Positions 7,073-15,434 of a stretch of 26,805 bases of DNA are shown here, piece by piece. Position numbers and translations under genes: made by a program. The notes under the pieces are model-generated. The model did not search any database. It was not told the origin of the DNA and saw only the letters and a list, made by a program, of their open reading frames with translations. The stretch's first letter is position 1. Each line of letters starts with the position of its first letter. This DNA is from an archaeon (GTDB lineage Archaea > Thermoproteota > Nitrososphaeria > Nitrososphaerales > CADDZS01): assembly GCA_021792315.1 (NCBI GenBank), contig JAJYUX010000010.1, positions 1 to 26,805 of the forward strand, written 5' to 3'.

Positions 7073-8457
7073 GCCAGATATCTCAAGAATCGCAAAAGCT
7101 ACCGGAGGAGAGATTTGACGCTCTAATCATTGGAGCAGGCATCGCTGGAATCGAGGCTGCAATCGATATGGGTGATATGGGATTCAAAGTTCTTCTCGTA
7201 GAAAAGCAACCTACAATTGGCGGTAAGGTACTTCTTCTTAGCAAGGTATTTCCAACTCTCGACTGCGCCAGCTGCATTTCTGGAACTAAGACATCTGCGG
7301 TTTCACATCATCCGAATATTACTCTGTTTACGTACTCAACGGTGAACGAAATCATTAGGGAAGAGACTCAGAATAAGCCAACCATATTCAGAGCCAACAT
7401 AACTGAAAGACCAAGATACGTGAACACTTCAGTTTGCACTAGTTGCGGGCATTGCGAAGAAGCGTGCCCGATAATCGTACCAAGGGAGAACGACTTTGGC
7501 CTGCGTGGTCGCAAAGCAGCATACATTCCATTTGACACAGCAGTGCCAAAGAAGGCGGTCATCGACATTGATAACTGCATCCTCTGCATGCAGTGCGAGA
7601 GAATTTGTCCCGCGGACGCAATAAACTTTCTTCAAGTTCCAAAAGAGCATTCGATTGTCGTGGACTCGATAATCCTAGCTGTCGGTTTTTCTCTGTTTGA
7701 AGCCGATAAGAAGAAAGAATACCACTATGGCGAATATCCGAATGTTGTTACGGGCATGCAGATGGACAGGATAGTTGCTCCCACCAGACCATTCAACGCG
7801 GTCGTCCGTCCCTCGGATGGAAAGGAACCACAGAACATAGGATATGCACTCTGCACAGGTTCGAGGGATAAGACAATGGGCAACCCACGCTGTTCCCAGG
7901 TTTGTTGCATGTATTCTATGAAGCAAGCACAGCTCTTGATGGGTTCGCTTCCCACGGCAGACTTGACTCTGTACTACATGGATATTAGGGCGTACGGTAA
8001 AGGATTTGATGAGTTCTACAATCAATGCAAGGAAATGGGAGTAAAGTTCGTCAGAGGGAAAGTTGCAAGAGTGGAACAAGGGGAGAATTCGGATCTCACA
8101 GTCTATCACGAGGATACGCAAGGATCAGGGACACTCCAAAAGACAACTCACGACATGATGGTTCTGTCGGTAGGCCTGCTGCCAAATCCAGCCATCGCGA
8201 GCGCGTTCAAGAATGCAAAGCTCGAACTCGATGAAGTTGGGTGGATAAAACTTGTCAGTGAGAACTCGAGCTCGGCGCAAACGAGTATTGAAGGAGTCTT
8301 CACCGCTGGATGCGCTAGCGGTCCAAAAGACATTCCTGATTCAGTTCTCGAAGCTGGCGCTGCGGCTTCCCTGTGTTCTTCGTACATTCTGAAGAATCGA
8401 ATATCAGAAGCTTCGAAGATTCCAATGACTATAACAGTACAGAGAGGCACAAAGTGA
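7069..8457 (+). CDS. HdrA/QmoA-like flavin and iron-sulfur protein
   Basis: 462 residues. GAGIAG at 22-27 with VEKQPTIGGK at 45-53 is the FAD-binding fold of HdrA. Cys66 and Cys69 lie in FPTLDCASCISG, the position of the HdrA-specific cysteine motif. Two ferredoxin clusters follow: Cys123, 126, 129 and 133, then Cys170, 173, 176 and 180. Later landmarks are YALCTGSRDK, CSQVCCMYSMKQAQLL and the C-terminal GVFTAGCASGPKDIPDS. It lacks the N-terminal extension seen in the next gene, so its layout matches QmoA or the short HdrA. Such proteins move electrons between thiol or sulfur chemistry, ferredoxin-like centres and quinone partners, and FAD may bifurcate. The start overlaps the MvhD stop; the next gene begins three bases after this stop. 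Confidence 0.9.
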   Translation: MSQISQESQKLPEERFDALIIGAGIAGIEAAIDMGDMGFKVLLVEKQPTIGGKVLLLSKVFPTLDCASCISGTKTSAVSHHPNITLFTYSTVNEIIREETQNKPTIFRANITERPRYVNTSVCTSCGHCEEACPIIVPRENDFGLRGRKAAYIPFDTAVPKKAVIDIDNCILCMQCERICPADAINFLQVPKEHSIVVDSIILAVGFSLFEADKKKEYHYGEYPNVVTGMQMDRIVAPTRPFNAVVRPSDGKEPQNIGYALCTGSRDKTMGNPRCSQVCCMYSMKQAQLLMGSLPTADLTLYYMDIRAYGKGFDEFYNQCKEMGVKFVRGKVARVEQGENSDLTVYHEDTQGSGTLQKTTHDMMVLSVGLLPNPAIASAFKNAKLELDEVGWIKLVSENSSSAQTSIEGVFTAGCASGPKDIPDSVLEAGAAASLCSSYILKNRISEASKIPMTITVQRGTK

Positions 8458-8460
8458 ACT

Positions 8461-9138
8461 ATGAGCGAGACAAGAAAGCCCCGAGTGGGGGTTTACGTGT
8501 GTCACTGTGGAGGGAACATTTCAGATTTCGTCGACGTTAAGAAAGTTGCCGAAAGCATCAAGGCAGAAGATGCAGATGTCGTAGTCTCCAAGGATTTGAT
8601 GTTTGACTGCTCAGACGCATCCCAGAATGAAATGATTGAAGATGTGAAGGCACGGAATCTTGATCGAATCGTGGTCGCCTCCTGCTCACCAAAACTCCAC
8701 GAAATGACATTCCGGGGAACAACCAAGAGGGCTGGTTTGAACCCGTACATGTTCTATCACGCAAACATCAGAGAGCAAGCGTCCTGGGCGCACGGCGATG
8801 ACAAACCGGGAGCTACCGCAAAAGCGCAGGCCCACGTCAGAGCAGCTGTAGCCTACGTCAAACTCGCAGATCCTCTGGATAAGATCAAGACCGAGTCCAC
8901 GCAAACAGTGCTAATAATCGGAGGAGGAGTTGCCGGTATGAGGGCTGCCCTTGACCTCGCAGATATGAATGTGTGTGTAGTCCTTGTAGAAAGATCTCAC
9001 TCACTCGGCGGCCACGTCTCAGAACTAAGCGAAATCTATCCGTACGGCATGCATGGGGCACAGGTCGTAAGAGCGCTCGCATTGCAATTGGCGGGAAGGG
9101 AGAATGTCGCGGTCTTTACGAATGCCACCGTCGAATAA
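8461..9138 (+). CDS. Second HdrA/QmoB-like flavoprotein, first part (ends at an in-frame TAA)
   Basis: 225 residues, the N-terminal third of a long HdrA. It begins with VGVYVCHCGGNISDFVDV (Cys14, Cys16) and DLMFDCSD, VASCSPKLHE and NIREQASWAH, the standard N-terminal domain of full HdrA, then GGGVAG at 154-159 and VERSHSLGGH of the FAD fold. The frame stops at TAA 9136-9138, but in the same frame translation continues at once with FKGYVGKFEVKI, exactly where HdrA proteins continue, and runs on to 10422 with no further stop. So this and the next entry are one 653-codon frame. Where HdrA usually has a Cys motif after the FAD loop, this protein has YPYGMHGAQ with no Cys. The stop may be a base-call error, a recent nonsense change (for example GAA to TAA) or a read-through site. 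Confidence 0.85.
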   Translation: MSETRKPRVGVYVCHCGGNISDFVDVKKVAESIKAEDADVVVSKDLMFDCSDASQNEMIEDVKARNLDRIVVASCSPKLHEMTFRGTTKRAGLNPYMFYHANIREQASWAHGDDKPGATAKAQAHVRAAVAYVKLADPLDKIKTESTQTVLIIGGGVAGMRAALDLADMNVCVVLVERSHSLGGHVSELSEIYPYGMHGAQVVRALALQLAGRENVAVFTNATVE

Positions 9139-9312
9139 TTCAAGGGATATGTTGGCAAGTTCGAGGTAAAAATCAGAATTTCCCCACGGTATGTCGTCTC
9201 TGATTCAGAGAAGTTAAACGAAGCAATCAGGGCGTGCCCAGTTAGCGTCCCTGACGAGTCCGAACACGGCCTCGTAAGTAGAAAGGCGATCTACAGACCA
9301 CTTGGTTACTCC

Positions 9313-10422
9313 ATGTCGAACCTTCCTACAATTGACATGAGGAGCTGCACCAAATGCGGCATCTGTGTGGACGTTTGTGGGAATAATGTGATCGATTTAG
9401 AGCAAAAGGAACAAGAAATCAACGTTCAAGTAGGGAGTATTATTGTCGCAACCGGTTTTGATTCCTATTCGCCCAAGGTCAGTGAGTTTGGTTACGGGAC
9501 TGTAAACGGTGTTGTCACTCTCCCTGAACTTGAAAGGCTCATGGAGCTCAGCGTTGGAAAGACACTAGAATACAAGGGTAAGAGTGTGAAAGACATCGCA
9601 TACATCTATTGCGTTGGAAGCAGGCAAAAGGATTCCGGCGAAAACCCAAAGCCAAACAAGTATTGTTCGAGATTTTGCTGCAATGCAGCTATAAACAGTG
9701 CTCTGGTGTTGAAGGAGAAGTTTGCCGATCTCAAGATTTACCATCTTTACCGTGACATGAGGACGTACGGTAGAAATGAACAGATGTATGAGGAAGCAGG
9801 GAGAGAAGGCTCGACGTTTGTCAGGTTCGATGATGAGAACGAACCCCGGGTGACAGAGCGAGGCGGCAAGTGCATGGTGACCGTCAGGAGCTCTCTTGTT
9901 GATAATACTCAGATTGAGTTCGCAGTGGACTTGGTGGTTCTCGTTACTGGTATGGTTCCCACATCGAACGCCAGTCTAAATGAAATGCTTTCACTACCAA
10001 TCGGTTTGGACGGTTTTTACAGAGAAGTGCATCTGAAGCTCCGACCAGTGGAGACAAACATTGCAGGTTTGTTGATTGCAGGAACTGCGCAATCACCGAA
10101 AGATGTGAGAGAGACGCTCGCGTCGGCCTCAGCCGCCGCGGCGAAGGCTGCTGCTTTTGCGCTAAAAAAGGAACTAGAGCTGGAGCCTTTCGTTGCAAGA
10201 GTTGATCCAACTACATGTGAAGGAACCCAAGCTTGCATAGCTGAATGTCCCTACGGCGCGATAGAGCTCGAAAACTTAGAGAGGAAGAGCACGGCCAATG
10301 TCAACATCGCAAAATGTAAAGGGTGTGGAGCTTGTGTTGCGGTATGTCCGACTGAAGCTATACAGCTTCAGGGACTCACGAATTCAGAAATTCGTGTCAT
10401 GATAGGAGCACTCGCTAGGTGA
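9313..10422 (+). CDS. Second HdrA/QmoB-like flavoprotein, second part (same frame as the first)
   Basis: 369 residues from the first ATG after the stop. The frame is open back to 9139, with 58 codons that have clear HdrA sense but no start codon; the ATG here would drop the end of the FAD fold. The part contains a ferredoxin motif CTKCGICVDVC (codons 296-306 of the joined frame), IYCVGSRQKD, YCSRFCCNAA, a GMVPTSNAS segment and the usual GLLIAGTAQSPKDVRET near the C-terminus. Two closing ferredoxin clusters follow. In the first, CEGTQACIAEC, Thr replaces the second cysteine (position 589); the second, CKGCGACVAVC, is complete. Alone it would lack the dinucleotide-binding loop, so function depends on being joined to the upstream part. 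Five bases separate its stop from the next gene. Confidence 0.85.
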   Translation: MSNLPTIDMRSCTKCGICVDVCGNNVIDLEQKEQEINVQVGSIIVATGFDSYSPKVSEFGYGTVNGVVTLPELERLMELSVGKTLEYKGKSVKDIAYIYCVGSRQKDSGENPKPNKYCSRFCCNAAINSALVLKEKFADLKIYHLYRDMRTYGRNEQMYEEAGREGSTFVRFDDENEPRVTERGGKCMVTVRSSLVDNTQIEFAVDLVVLVTGMVPTSNASLNEMLSLPIGLDGFYREVHLKLRPVETNIAGLLIAGTAQSPKDVRETLASASAAAAKAAAFALKKELELEPFVARVDPTTCEGTQACIAECPYGAIELENLERKSTANVNIAKCKGCGACVAVCPTEAIQLQGLTNSEIRVMIGALAR

Positions 10423-10427
10423 TTTGA

Positions 10428-10718
10428 ATGAGTGCAACAAAGAAGACCTTCACAAGTCTGCTGTACAGGAAGAAGACAGGAGCAAAACCTAGGCAGGAAC
10501 TTCTGGATCTGAGGAAGACGCAAGCTGATATTCAATCAAAGATCATGAACTCTCTCAAGGATTCTCCGAAAACCGTTCCGGAACTTTCCAAAGCAATCGG
10601 AATGGATGCCAAGACTGTACTATGGTATCTCTCGACCTACTACAAGTACAATCTGGTCTCAGTTGTCGAGAAGACGGATGGTGGTTTTTACAGGTATGCG
10701 GTTAAACAAAAGGAATGA
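10428..10718 (+). CDS. Small winged-helix DNA-binding-like protein inside the Hdr/Qmo operon
   Basis: 96 residues. Residues 35-95 read as a winged helix: a first helix (KIMNSLKDS), PKTVPELSKAIGMDAKTVLWYLSTYYK as the helix-turn-helix, and a wing VVEKTDGGFYRYAVK. The first 30 residues are basic. Spacing is five bases after the HdrA-like gene and nine before the HdrC-like gene, so it is co-transcribed. It may be an autoregulator of the operon. It may instead be a structural small subunit, since a winged-helix fold can serve in protein contacts. I cannot choose between these from sequence; the fold call itself is good. Confidence 0.75.
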   Translation: MSATKKTFTSLLYRKKTGAKPRQELLDLRKTQADIQSKIMNSLKDSPKTVPELSKAIGMDAKTVLWYLSTYYKYNLVSVVEKTDGGFYRYAVKQKE

Positions 10719-10727
10719 ATTGGATAA

Positions 10728-11840
10728 ATGGCGCAGACTGAGTTAGTTCTAAAATCGAACCCAGACCTTGTGACCAAGGTCAAGAAGCTCGGAGCAAAGA
10801 ATATCGATATCTGCTTCAACTGCGGCAACTGCACGGCCACTTGCCCGCTATCAAACGAAACGACAAGCTTCCCACGAAAGATGATAACATATACTCAGCT
10901 GGGACTGGAAAAGAAGCTTTTGGAAAGTCCTGATCCATGGCTCTGTTACTACTGCGGAGATTGCTCGAAGTCTTGCCCTAGGCAAGCTGAACCAGCTGAA
11001 ACAATGATGGCGATTCGACGCTACCTAACAACCAGATATGATTGGACTGGTGTGTCTAGAGCAATCTATCTCTCAAAGCCGGCGAAGTACATTTCCACAA
11101 CAGCGCTATCCTTGTTCACAGTTCTCGTCGTTTGGTTGTTTCATGGCCCGATCATCACCAGTAGCGTCCAATTGACCACATTCGCTCCAGTGGGCCTTGT
11201 GAGCAACGCCGGATTGCTCTTCGGAGGAATACTTGCGCTAATCCTAATCAGCAACTTGGCGCGCATGTATTGGTTCACCGTGAAAAAAGGAGGATCAAAC
11301 AAAGAGAGAATATCTCTATCGATATACATCAGAGAATTTCGAAACGTCGTTATGCAATTCTTCACACAGAAACGATATTCAGGCTGCAATGACAAGACGG
11401 CGTGGAGAAACCATCTAATTTTGATGTGGGGTTATACCGTTCTCTTCATCTTGTACGGAGTTTTGTTATCATTTTCAATGTTCAATAAACTGCCTCCGAT
11501 AGCGGATCCGATAAGACTGACCGGTTATTTTGGATTCGCGGCACTCACATACGGAACAGTCTACGCGATCATCGGACGACTGCGAAAAAGCGAACCTTCT
11601 AGGCGATTCTCACAAGCCACTGACTGGATGTTTCTCATATTGCTCCTACTGACCTCAGTATCGGGAATAATGCTCGATGGATTTGTAGGACTTGGTATGC
11701 CACTAGCTGTATACACAACGTTCACAATTCACCTTGCTGTGGTGGTGCCACTTCTGGGATTGGAAGTTCCGTTTGCAAAATGGTCGCATCTCGCTTACAG
11801 ACCGCTAGGTTTGTACTTCAGCAAGCTCAAAATGCGCTGA
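10728..11840 (+). CDS. QmoC-like protein: HdrC iron-sulfur domain fused to membrane cytochrome-b-type domain
   Basis: 370 residues. The N-terminus is HdrC-like, with two four-Cys clusters: Cys29, 32, 35, 39 and Cys73, 76, 79, 83, each ending in CP or CPR. The C-terminal two thirds have about six membrane helices, near 122-143, 155-180, 229-251, 264-284, 300-318 and 326-347, with His229 and His335 in or at helices as possible heme b ligands. This fusion of HdrC with an HdrE/NarI-like membrane part is the layout of QmoC, which passes electrons between the quinone pool and the HdrA-like subunits. It is the last gene of the operon and ends 34 bases before the convergent GMC gene. No HdrB (CCG-domain) gene is present, which favours a quinone-linked rather than heterodisulfide-reducing role. 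Confidence 0.88.
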   Translation: MAQTELVLKSNPDLVTKVKKLGAKNIDICFNCGNCTATCPLSNETTSFPRKMITYTQLGLEKKLLESPDPWLCYYCGDCSKSCPRQAEPAETMMAIRRYLTTRYDWTGVSRAIYLSKPAKYISTTALSLFTVLVVWLFHGPIITSSVQLTTFAPVGLVSNAGLLFGGILALILISNLARMYWFTVKKGGSNKERISLSIYIREFRNVVMQFFTQKRYSGCNDKTAWRNHLILMWGYTVLFILYGVLLSFSMFNKLPPIADPIRLTGYFGFAALTYGTVYAIIGRLRKSEPSRRFSQATDWMFLILLLLTSVSGIMLDGFVGLGMPLAVYTTFTIHLAVVVPLLGLEVPFAKWSHLAYRPLGLYFSKLKMR

Positions 11841-11874
11841 ACGCTATTACTCCTTCTTCTTTCATGAGTGTTAG

Positions 11875-13401
11875 TTATCCAGCAGCGCTCATCGCAACCT
11901 TGAGTCCTGCGAGAAGTGCGATAAAGCACGTATTGACTCTAGGTATTCTTGGAATGATCGAACTATCGGCCACATAGATGTTATCGCTCCCAATTACGAG
12001 TCCAGAGTAATCGACGACCGAATCTCCGTCAGAAACAGGTCCCATCCTGCAAGTTCCGACTGGATGATGATAACTTGAACTATTCTGAACAATGTAATCC
12101 CGAACGCTCTTCCCGCCTGGGGCCAGTTCATCCGCTATTAGCTGCGATGTCGGTTTGCTTTTCCAGATGCGTCTCGAGATCGAAATGCCGTCAGTCAGCG
12201 CGGAAATATCTCTTTCCTCTGAAAAGTACCTGTAGTCAACCCGGGGGGCCAGCTTCGGATCCGCACCAATTAGTCCCAGATTGCCGCGCGACTTGGGATC
12301 GACACCGAAAACAGTGGTTCCAAATGCACAACTGTCATTAGAATTCAAGAATGCTTGAAGAATTATGTGCAAATCATAGCTTCTTTCTGAGACGGAGCTC
12401 TTCGCCCGAAGGATTGAAGGGACGATCAATCTCCTTCCTTCCTTTACATCTCTTCGAATCATTTCAGCACCTTCATTTCTCGGCGAAAACTGAAGCGTGA
12501 TTCCGGGATGATCCTGAAGATTTGCTCCCACTCCCTCCAGAGCGATATTTCTTGAAATTGAGAATCTAGAGAGTTCCTTGGTGGGGCCTATTCCAGATCT
12601 GAGAAGAACCAACGGAGATCCGTACGGCCCTGCGGAAAGCACGAATCTCTTTGCGCCTAACGAAAAGGCGGAGTCTGACGATGTCCTACAGATGACTTCT
12701 GAAGCAATCCCACCATGAATCACGAGCTTGTCAACCAACGTATCAGAAAGAATAGTCAATTTCTGAGAGGTTCTGATCGGATCAATGAAAGCGAACGAGG
12801 AGTTCCATCTCACCCATTCATTGGCAATGTTAGCATGTCTTCGTCCGAGTCCTTCCCCAGGTGCTAGCGTTCCAAGGTCAGTCAATCTTGGGAACCCACA
12901 CGCAAGGACGGATTCAATCAGTCTGTTTTGCCAGATGCTCAATTTACTTTCATCAGCCATCCTGGTAGGCATCATCCCCTCTTTTCCTCGGAAGGGAGTG
13001 ACAGAGTCTGAAGATACTTTTTCGACCTTGTTGATCAAAGGAAAAAGCTCTTCGTAGCTCCATCCAGAATTAGGCGGAAACCCCCATGATTCAAAATCAT
13101 CTGGTGGCGGCCAAATCGCTGTGCTGTGATTGTGTGAGGAGCAACCTCCCATCACTTTTCCATGAATATCGTTCAGATCCTTTCCGGAGGAATTAGTATT
13201 CTTGAATCCCCAATCATGAGTTGTCACTGGAGCGACTCTGGCATTCAGTATGTCGTGAGGCCATCTCCCACCAGGATACTGTCCGTAATCGGGTCCTGCC
13301 TCAATGACACATGTATCCAGTCCACTGTTTACGAAATGCCAAGCTGCAACGCAGCCGGCTGTGCCTCCGCCTAAGACTATAACGTCAAAATTATTCTTCA
13401 A
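11875..13401 (-). CDS. GMC-family FAD-dependent oxidoreductase
   Basis: 508 residues. The N-terminus FDVIVLGGGTAGCVAAW with VIEAGPD is the FAD-binding motif, and GKVMGGCSSHNHS is the first GMC signature. The second signature region has LSAGPYGSPLVLLRSGIGP. Near the C-terminus, YHHPVGTCRMG (His445, His446) and PRVNTCF (about 490) supply the usual catalytic His and Asn/His positions. GMC enzymes oxidise alcohols, sugars or related small molecules using FAD. The start is TTG at 13401, giving a normal-length N-terminus with the FAD motif eight residues in. It is the last of a run of minus-strand genes (molybdenum hydroxylase, amidase, MBL hydrolase, GMC), 49 bases after the MBL gene. The substrate is unknown. 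Confidence 0.9.
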   Translation of the reverse strand: MKNNFDVIVLGGGTAGCVAAWHFVNSGLDTCVIEAGPDYGQYPGGRWPHDILNARVAPVTTHDWGFKNTNSSGKDLNDIHGKVMGGCSSHNHSTAIWPPPDDFESWGFPPNSGWSYEELFPLINKVEKVSSDSVTPFRGKEGMMPTRMADESKLSIWQNRLIESVLACGFPRLTDLGTLAPGEGLGRRHANIANEWVRWNSSFAFIDPIRTSQKLTILSDTLVDKLVIHGGIASEVICRTSSDSAFSLGAKRFVLSAGPYGSPLVLLRSGIGPTKELSRFSISRNIALEGVGANLQDHPGITLQFSPRNEGAEMIRRDVKEGRRLIVPSILRAKSSVSERSYDLHIILQAFLNSNDSCAFGTTVFGVDPKSRGNLGLIGADPKLAPRVDYRYFSEERDISALTDGISISRRIWKSKPTSQLIADELAPGGKSVRDYIVQNSSSYHHPVGTCRMGPVSDGDSVVDYSGLVIGSDNIYVADSSIIPRIPRVNTCFIALLAGLKVAMSAAG

Positions 13402-13450
13402 GAACGAGTCCGAGCATTGCGTGAAGGGTATTATGCTTTATCTGACCTAG

Positions 13451-14299
13451 CTAGGGTTTGGTCTCAACAAATCTAGCGCCACCGTCCGTTCTCATAAGCT
13501 TACCCAGTGGCATGTGACCTCCCTGAAGCAAAGCATCCTCCTTCAAAGCGATGTCGATCATTTCCTTTCTGCTCTTTATGATAACTTCAGGATCATCCCA
13601 CTTTGACATCCAGGTTATTTTCTCCACTTCGACAGGATGGTGAAACAGGTCACCTGTAAAATAGATAGTATTCCCCTCGCCATATTGCACTCGAACAATT
13701 TGGTGTCCGGGACTTTCACCGGGACACGGAATTATCTGAATCCTTGGTGAAAGGTTTCTCTTCTCCTGTACCAATTCGAGCAAACCAGATCTGCGGAGAA
13801 CTCCAAGAGTTCGGCTGTCGTTAGAGTTCGGATCGTCAAGCGCTTTTTGGACCTTCGCCGACTCCCAGTCATGTTTCCCCAGAAAGTGGCGAGCGTTGGA
13901 GAATGTGGGGGCGTACGAGCCGTCATGCATTCTTGAGGTGACCGCGGCATAATGATCCCAATGAGCATGAGTTATGACCATCGACTTCACATCGTTCGGA
14001 CGGACAGAAATCTCAGAGAGTTGTTCGACTATTGTTGGAGGCGGTTTGTAACTATCAGGTCTGAACTCAGAACCAATGGGCGCCATGAGAGAATAGTCTC
14101 CAGCATCTATTAGAACCGACTCACCATTTGACCTTATGAGAAAGCATAGCATTGGATAAGGAAGTTTGTTTTCGTAGATGTGCGAATGAGCTGGCCGCCA
14201 TTCACTCTCAGGAACAGAGTTGATTCTTGTTAGGGCGTAATAGAGATCGCCGACATTGAAAATAAATATCTCCGTCTCATCCAACTTGAGTTTCTGCAT
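13451..14299 (-). CDS. Metallo-beta-lactamase-fold hydrolase
   Basis: 282 residues. The metal-binding set is complete: THAHWDH at 110-116 (His111, His113, Asp115, His116), His199 in SPGHQ, Asp217 in FTGDLFHH and His262 in GGHMPLGK. LIDAGD near 64 is the usual strand before the motif. The layout resembles lactonase/quorum-quenching and glyoxalase-II-like subgroups (AttM/AiiA type), which open lactone or thioester rings. It lies 18 bases after the amidase gene on the same strand, so it is probably co-transcribed with it, and could hydrolyse a ring-oxidised or lactone intermediate of the same pathway; that is inference. The start ATG at 14299 is the only sensible one. Confidence 0.88.
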   Translation of the reverse strand: MQKLKLDETEIFIFNVGDLYYALTRINSVPESEWRPAHSHIYENKLPYPMLCFLIRSNGESVLIDAGDYSLMAPIGSEFRPDSYKPPPTIVEQLSEISVRPNDVKSMVITHAHWDHYAAVTSRMHDGSYAPTFSNARHFLGKHDWESAKVQKALDDPNSNDSRTLGVLRRSGLLELVQEKRNLSPRIQIIPCPGESPGHQIVRVQYGEGNTIYFTGDLFHHPVEVEKITWMSKWDDPEVIIKSRKEMIDIALKEDALLQGGHMPLGKLMRTDGGARFVETKP

Positions 14300-14317
14300 C
14301 GTCTTTCACTTGCCGAA

Positions 14318-15376
14318 CTATTCGTTACTTGGCCATTCAGGTTTTCTGTAGATTCCCTTCTCGTATAGCCTCTTGACTGTGGCGTCACCAGCTCTATTGT
14401 ATTCCTCTGCTATTTTCATGCGAGCCTCCAGCGGTTGACTAGTCATTCGGTCACTGGGAAAACTCTCATATTCTGCGTACGCTTTAGCGAACAAATGTGG
14501 TCTCACAAATGTCAGCGCAGCCCTGTTTCTTCTATATCTCAGCATGTTGATATCAATCATCGCAGTGATCGTTGCTTCGCCGGGGCCGTTTATTGATGCC
14601 ACGACTTCACCCTTGTAGTCAATGATTTCCGAGCCGCCATGCGAGCGAAAAGTGGGGAAGCTACTTCCGTACATGCTACCGTGGTTGGCAGTCATGAGAT
14701 AGAGAGCATTCTCAAAGGCTCTTGCTCTCTTCGCGCATTCCCAGCCCCCTCTTCCTTCTCCATAGGGCTCGCCAGTAGGATGAAGAATTATCTCGGCTCC
14801 CTTGAAAGCCAGCATCCTTGCAATCTCAGGAAAGCAAACGTCGTAACATATCATAGAACCCATAGTTCCTATTGGCGTCTTTAGAACTGGAAACAATGCA
14901 TCATAGCCATACTTCTCGAGGTACTCTTTGAAAACATCTCCTGGTTTTGTGGTGTTCATGCTGTCGCTGTTCTTGCGGTATCTCAGAACGACTTTTCCGT
15001 TCGGATCTATAATGAATGAGGAATTCCAGTAGTGAGAAGGCCATTCAGGGTCGTATTCAAAGACGCCACCGCACATGTAGACGCCGAGACGCTTGGCTTC
15101 AGCGCCGATTAGATCAGTTTCCTCGCCAGGAATTTGTATGCACACTTCCTGCATCTTCTTCACGCTCCGTCGCCACATCGAAGTCGATCCAGGAAGGTAG
15201 AACTCTGGAAACAGGATGATTTTGGTCTCGCTGATTCCAGACCGACCTCTCGTGCACGCAACGTCCGCTAGCTCAAGACCCCGCGTAAGATTCTTTCTGA
15301 TTATATTCCTGTCAGAAGAATCTTTTGCAACGTGAATTTCAGTCTGAATGCATCCTACAGTATACGGGTCTACCAT
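14318..15376 (-). CDS. Nitrilase-superfamily amidase/carbon-nitrogen hydrolase
   Basis: 352 residues if it begins at the ATG at 15376 (MVDPYTVG), or 357 from ATG 15391. I prefer 15376 because a TATA-like box is 25 bases upstream, and because the paralogue at 17798 also begins MVEPY. The catalytic triad is visible: Glu58 in ILFPEFYLPG, Lys135 in VVLRYRKNS and Cys177 in SMICYDVCFPEIAR. A long C-terminal tail past the core suggests the aliphatic amidase or N-carbamoyl-type branch, whose exact substrate cannot be read. It sits between the molybdenum hydroxylase large subunit (43 bases upstream) and the MBL hydrolase (18 bases downstream). Confidence 0.9.
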   Translation of the reverse strand: MVDPYTVGCIQTEIHVAKDSSDRNIIRKNLTRGLELADVACTRGRSGISETKIILFPEFYLPGSTSMWRRSVKKMQEVCIQIPGEETDLIGAEAKRLGVYMCGGVFEYDPEWPSHYWNSSFIIDPNGKVVLRYRKNSDSMNTTKPGDVFKEYLEKYGYDALFPVLKTPIGTMGSMICYDVCFPEIARMLAFKGAEIILHPTGEPYGEGRGGWECAKRARAFENALYLMTANHGSMYGSSFPTFRSHGGSEIIDYKGEVVASINGPGEATITAMIDINMLRYRRNRAALTFVRPHLFAKAYAEYESFPSDRMTSQPLEARMKIAEEYNRAGDATVKRLYEKGIYRKPEWPSNE

Positions 15377-15396
15377 GAGATCGGAGAACATTCATT

Positions 15397-15404
15397 CATT
15401 TATG
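15397..15404 (-). promoter_or_regulatory. TATA-like box before the minus-strand amidase gene
   Basis: CATAAATG on the minus strand, centred about 25 nt upstream of ATG 15376. It would let the amidase-MBL-GMC genes be transcribed separately from the molybdenum hydroxylase gene upstream. It also decides the start codon in favour of 15376 over 15391. Confidence 0.4.
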
Positions 15405-15434
15405 TGCATTGCGCTCAGTGTTCATTAAGAACGC

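Noticed and set aside
9136..9138. Pyrrolysine or selenocysteine recoding at the HdrA-like stop
   Set aside because: The codon is TAA, not TAG or TGA, and TAA ends other genes here; no recoding element was seen.
10728..11840. Methanogen-type heterodisulfide reductase HdrABC
   Set aside because: There is no HdrB with CCG domains, and the HdrC part is fused to a membrane cytochrome-type domain as in QmoC.
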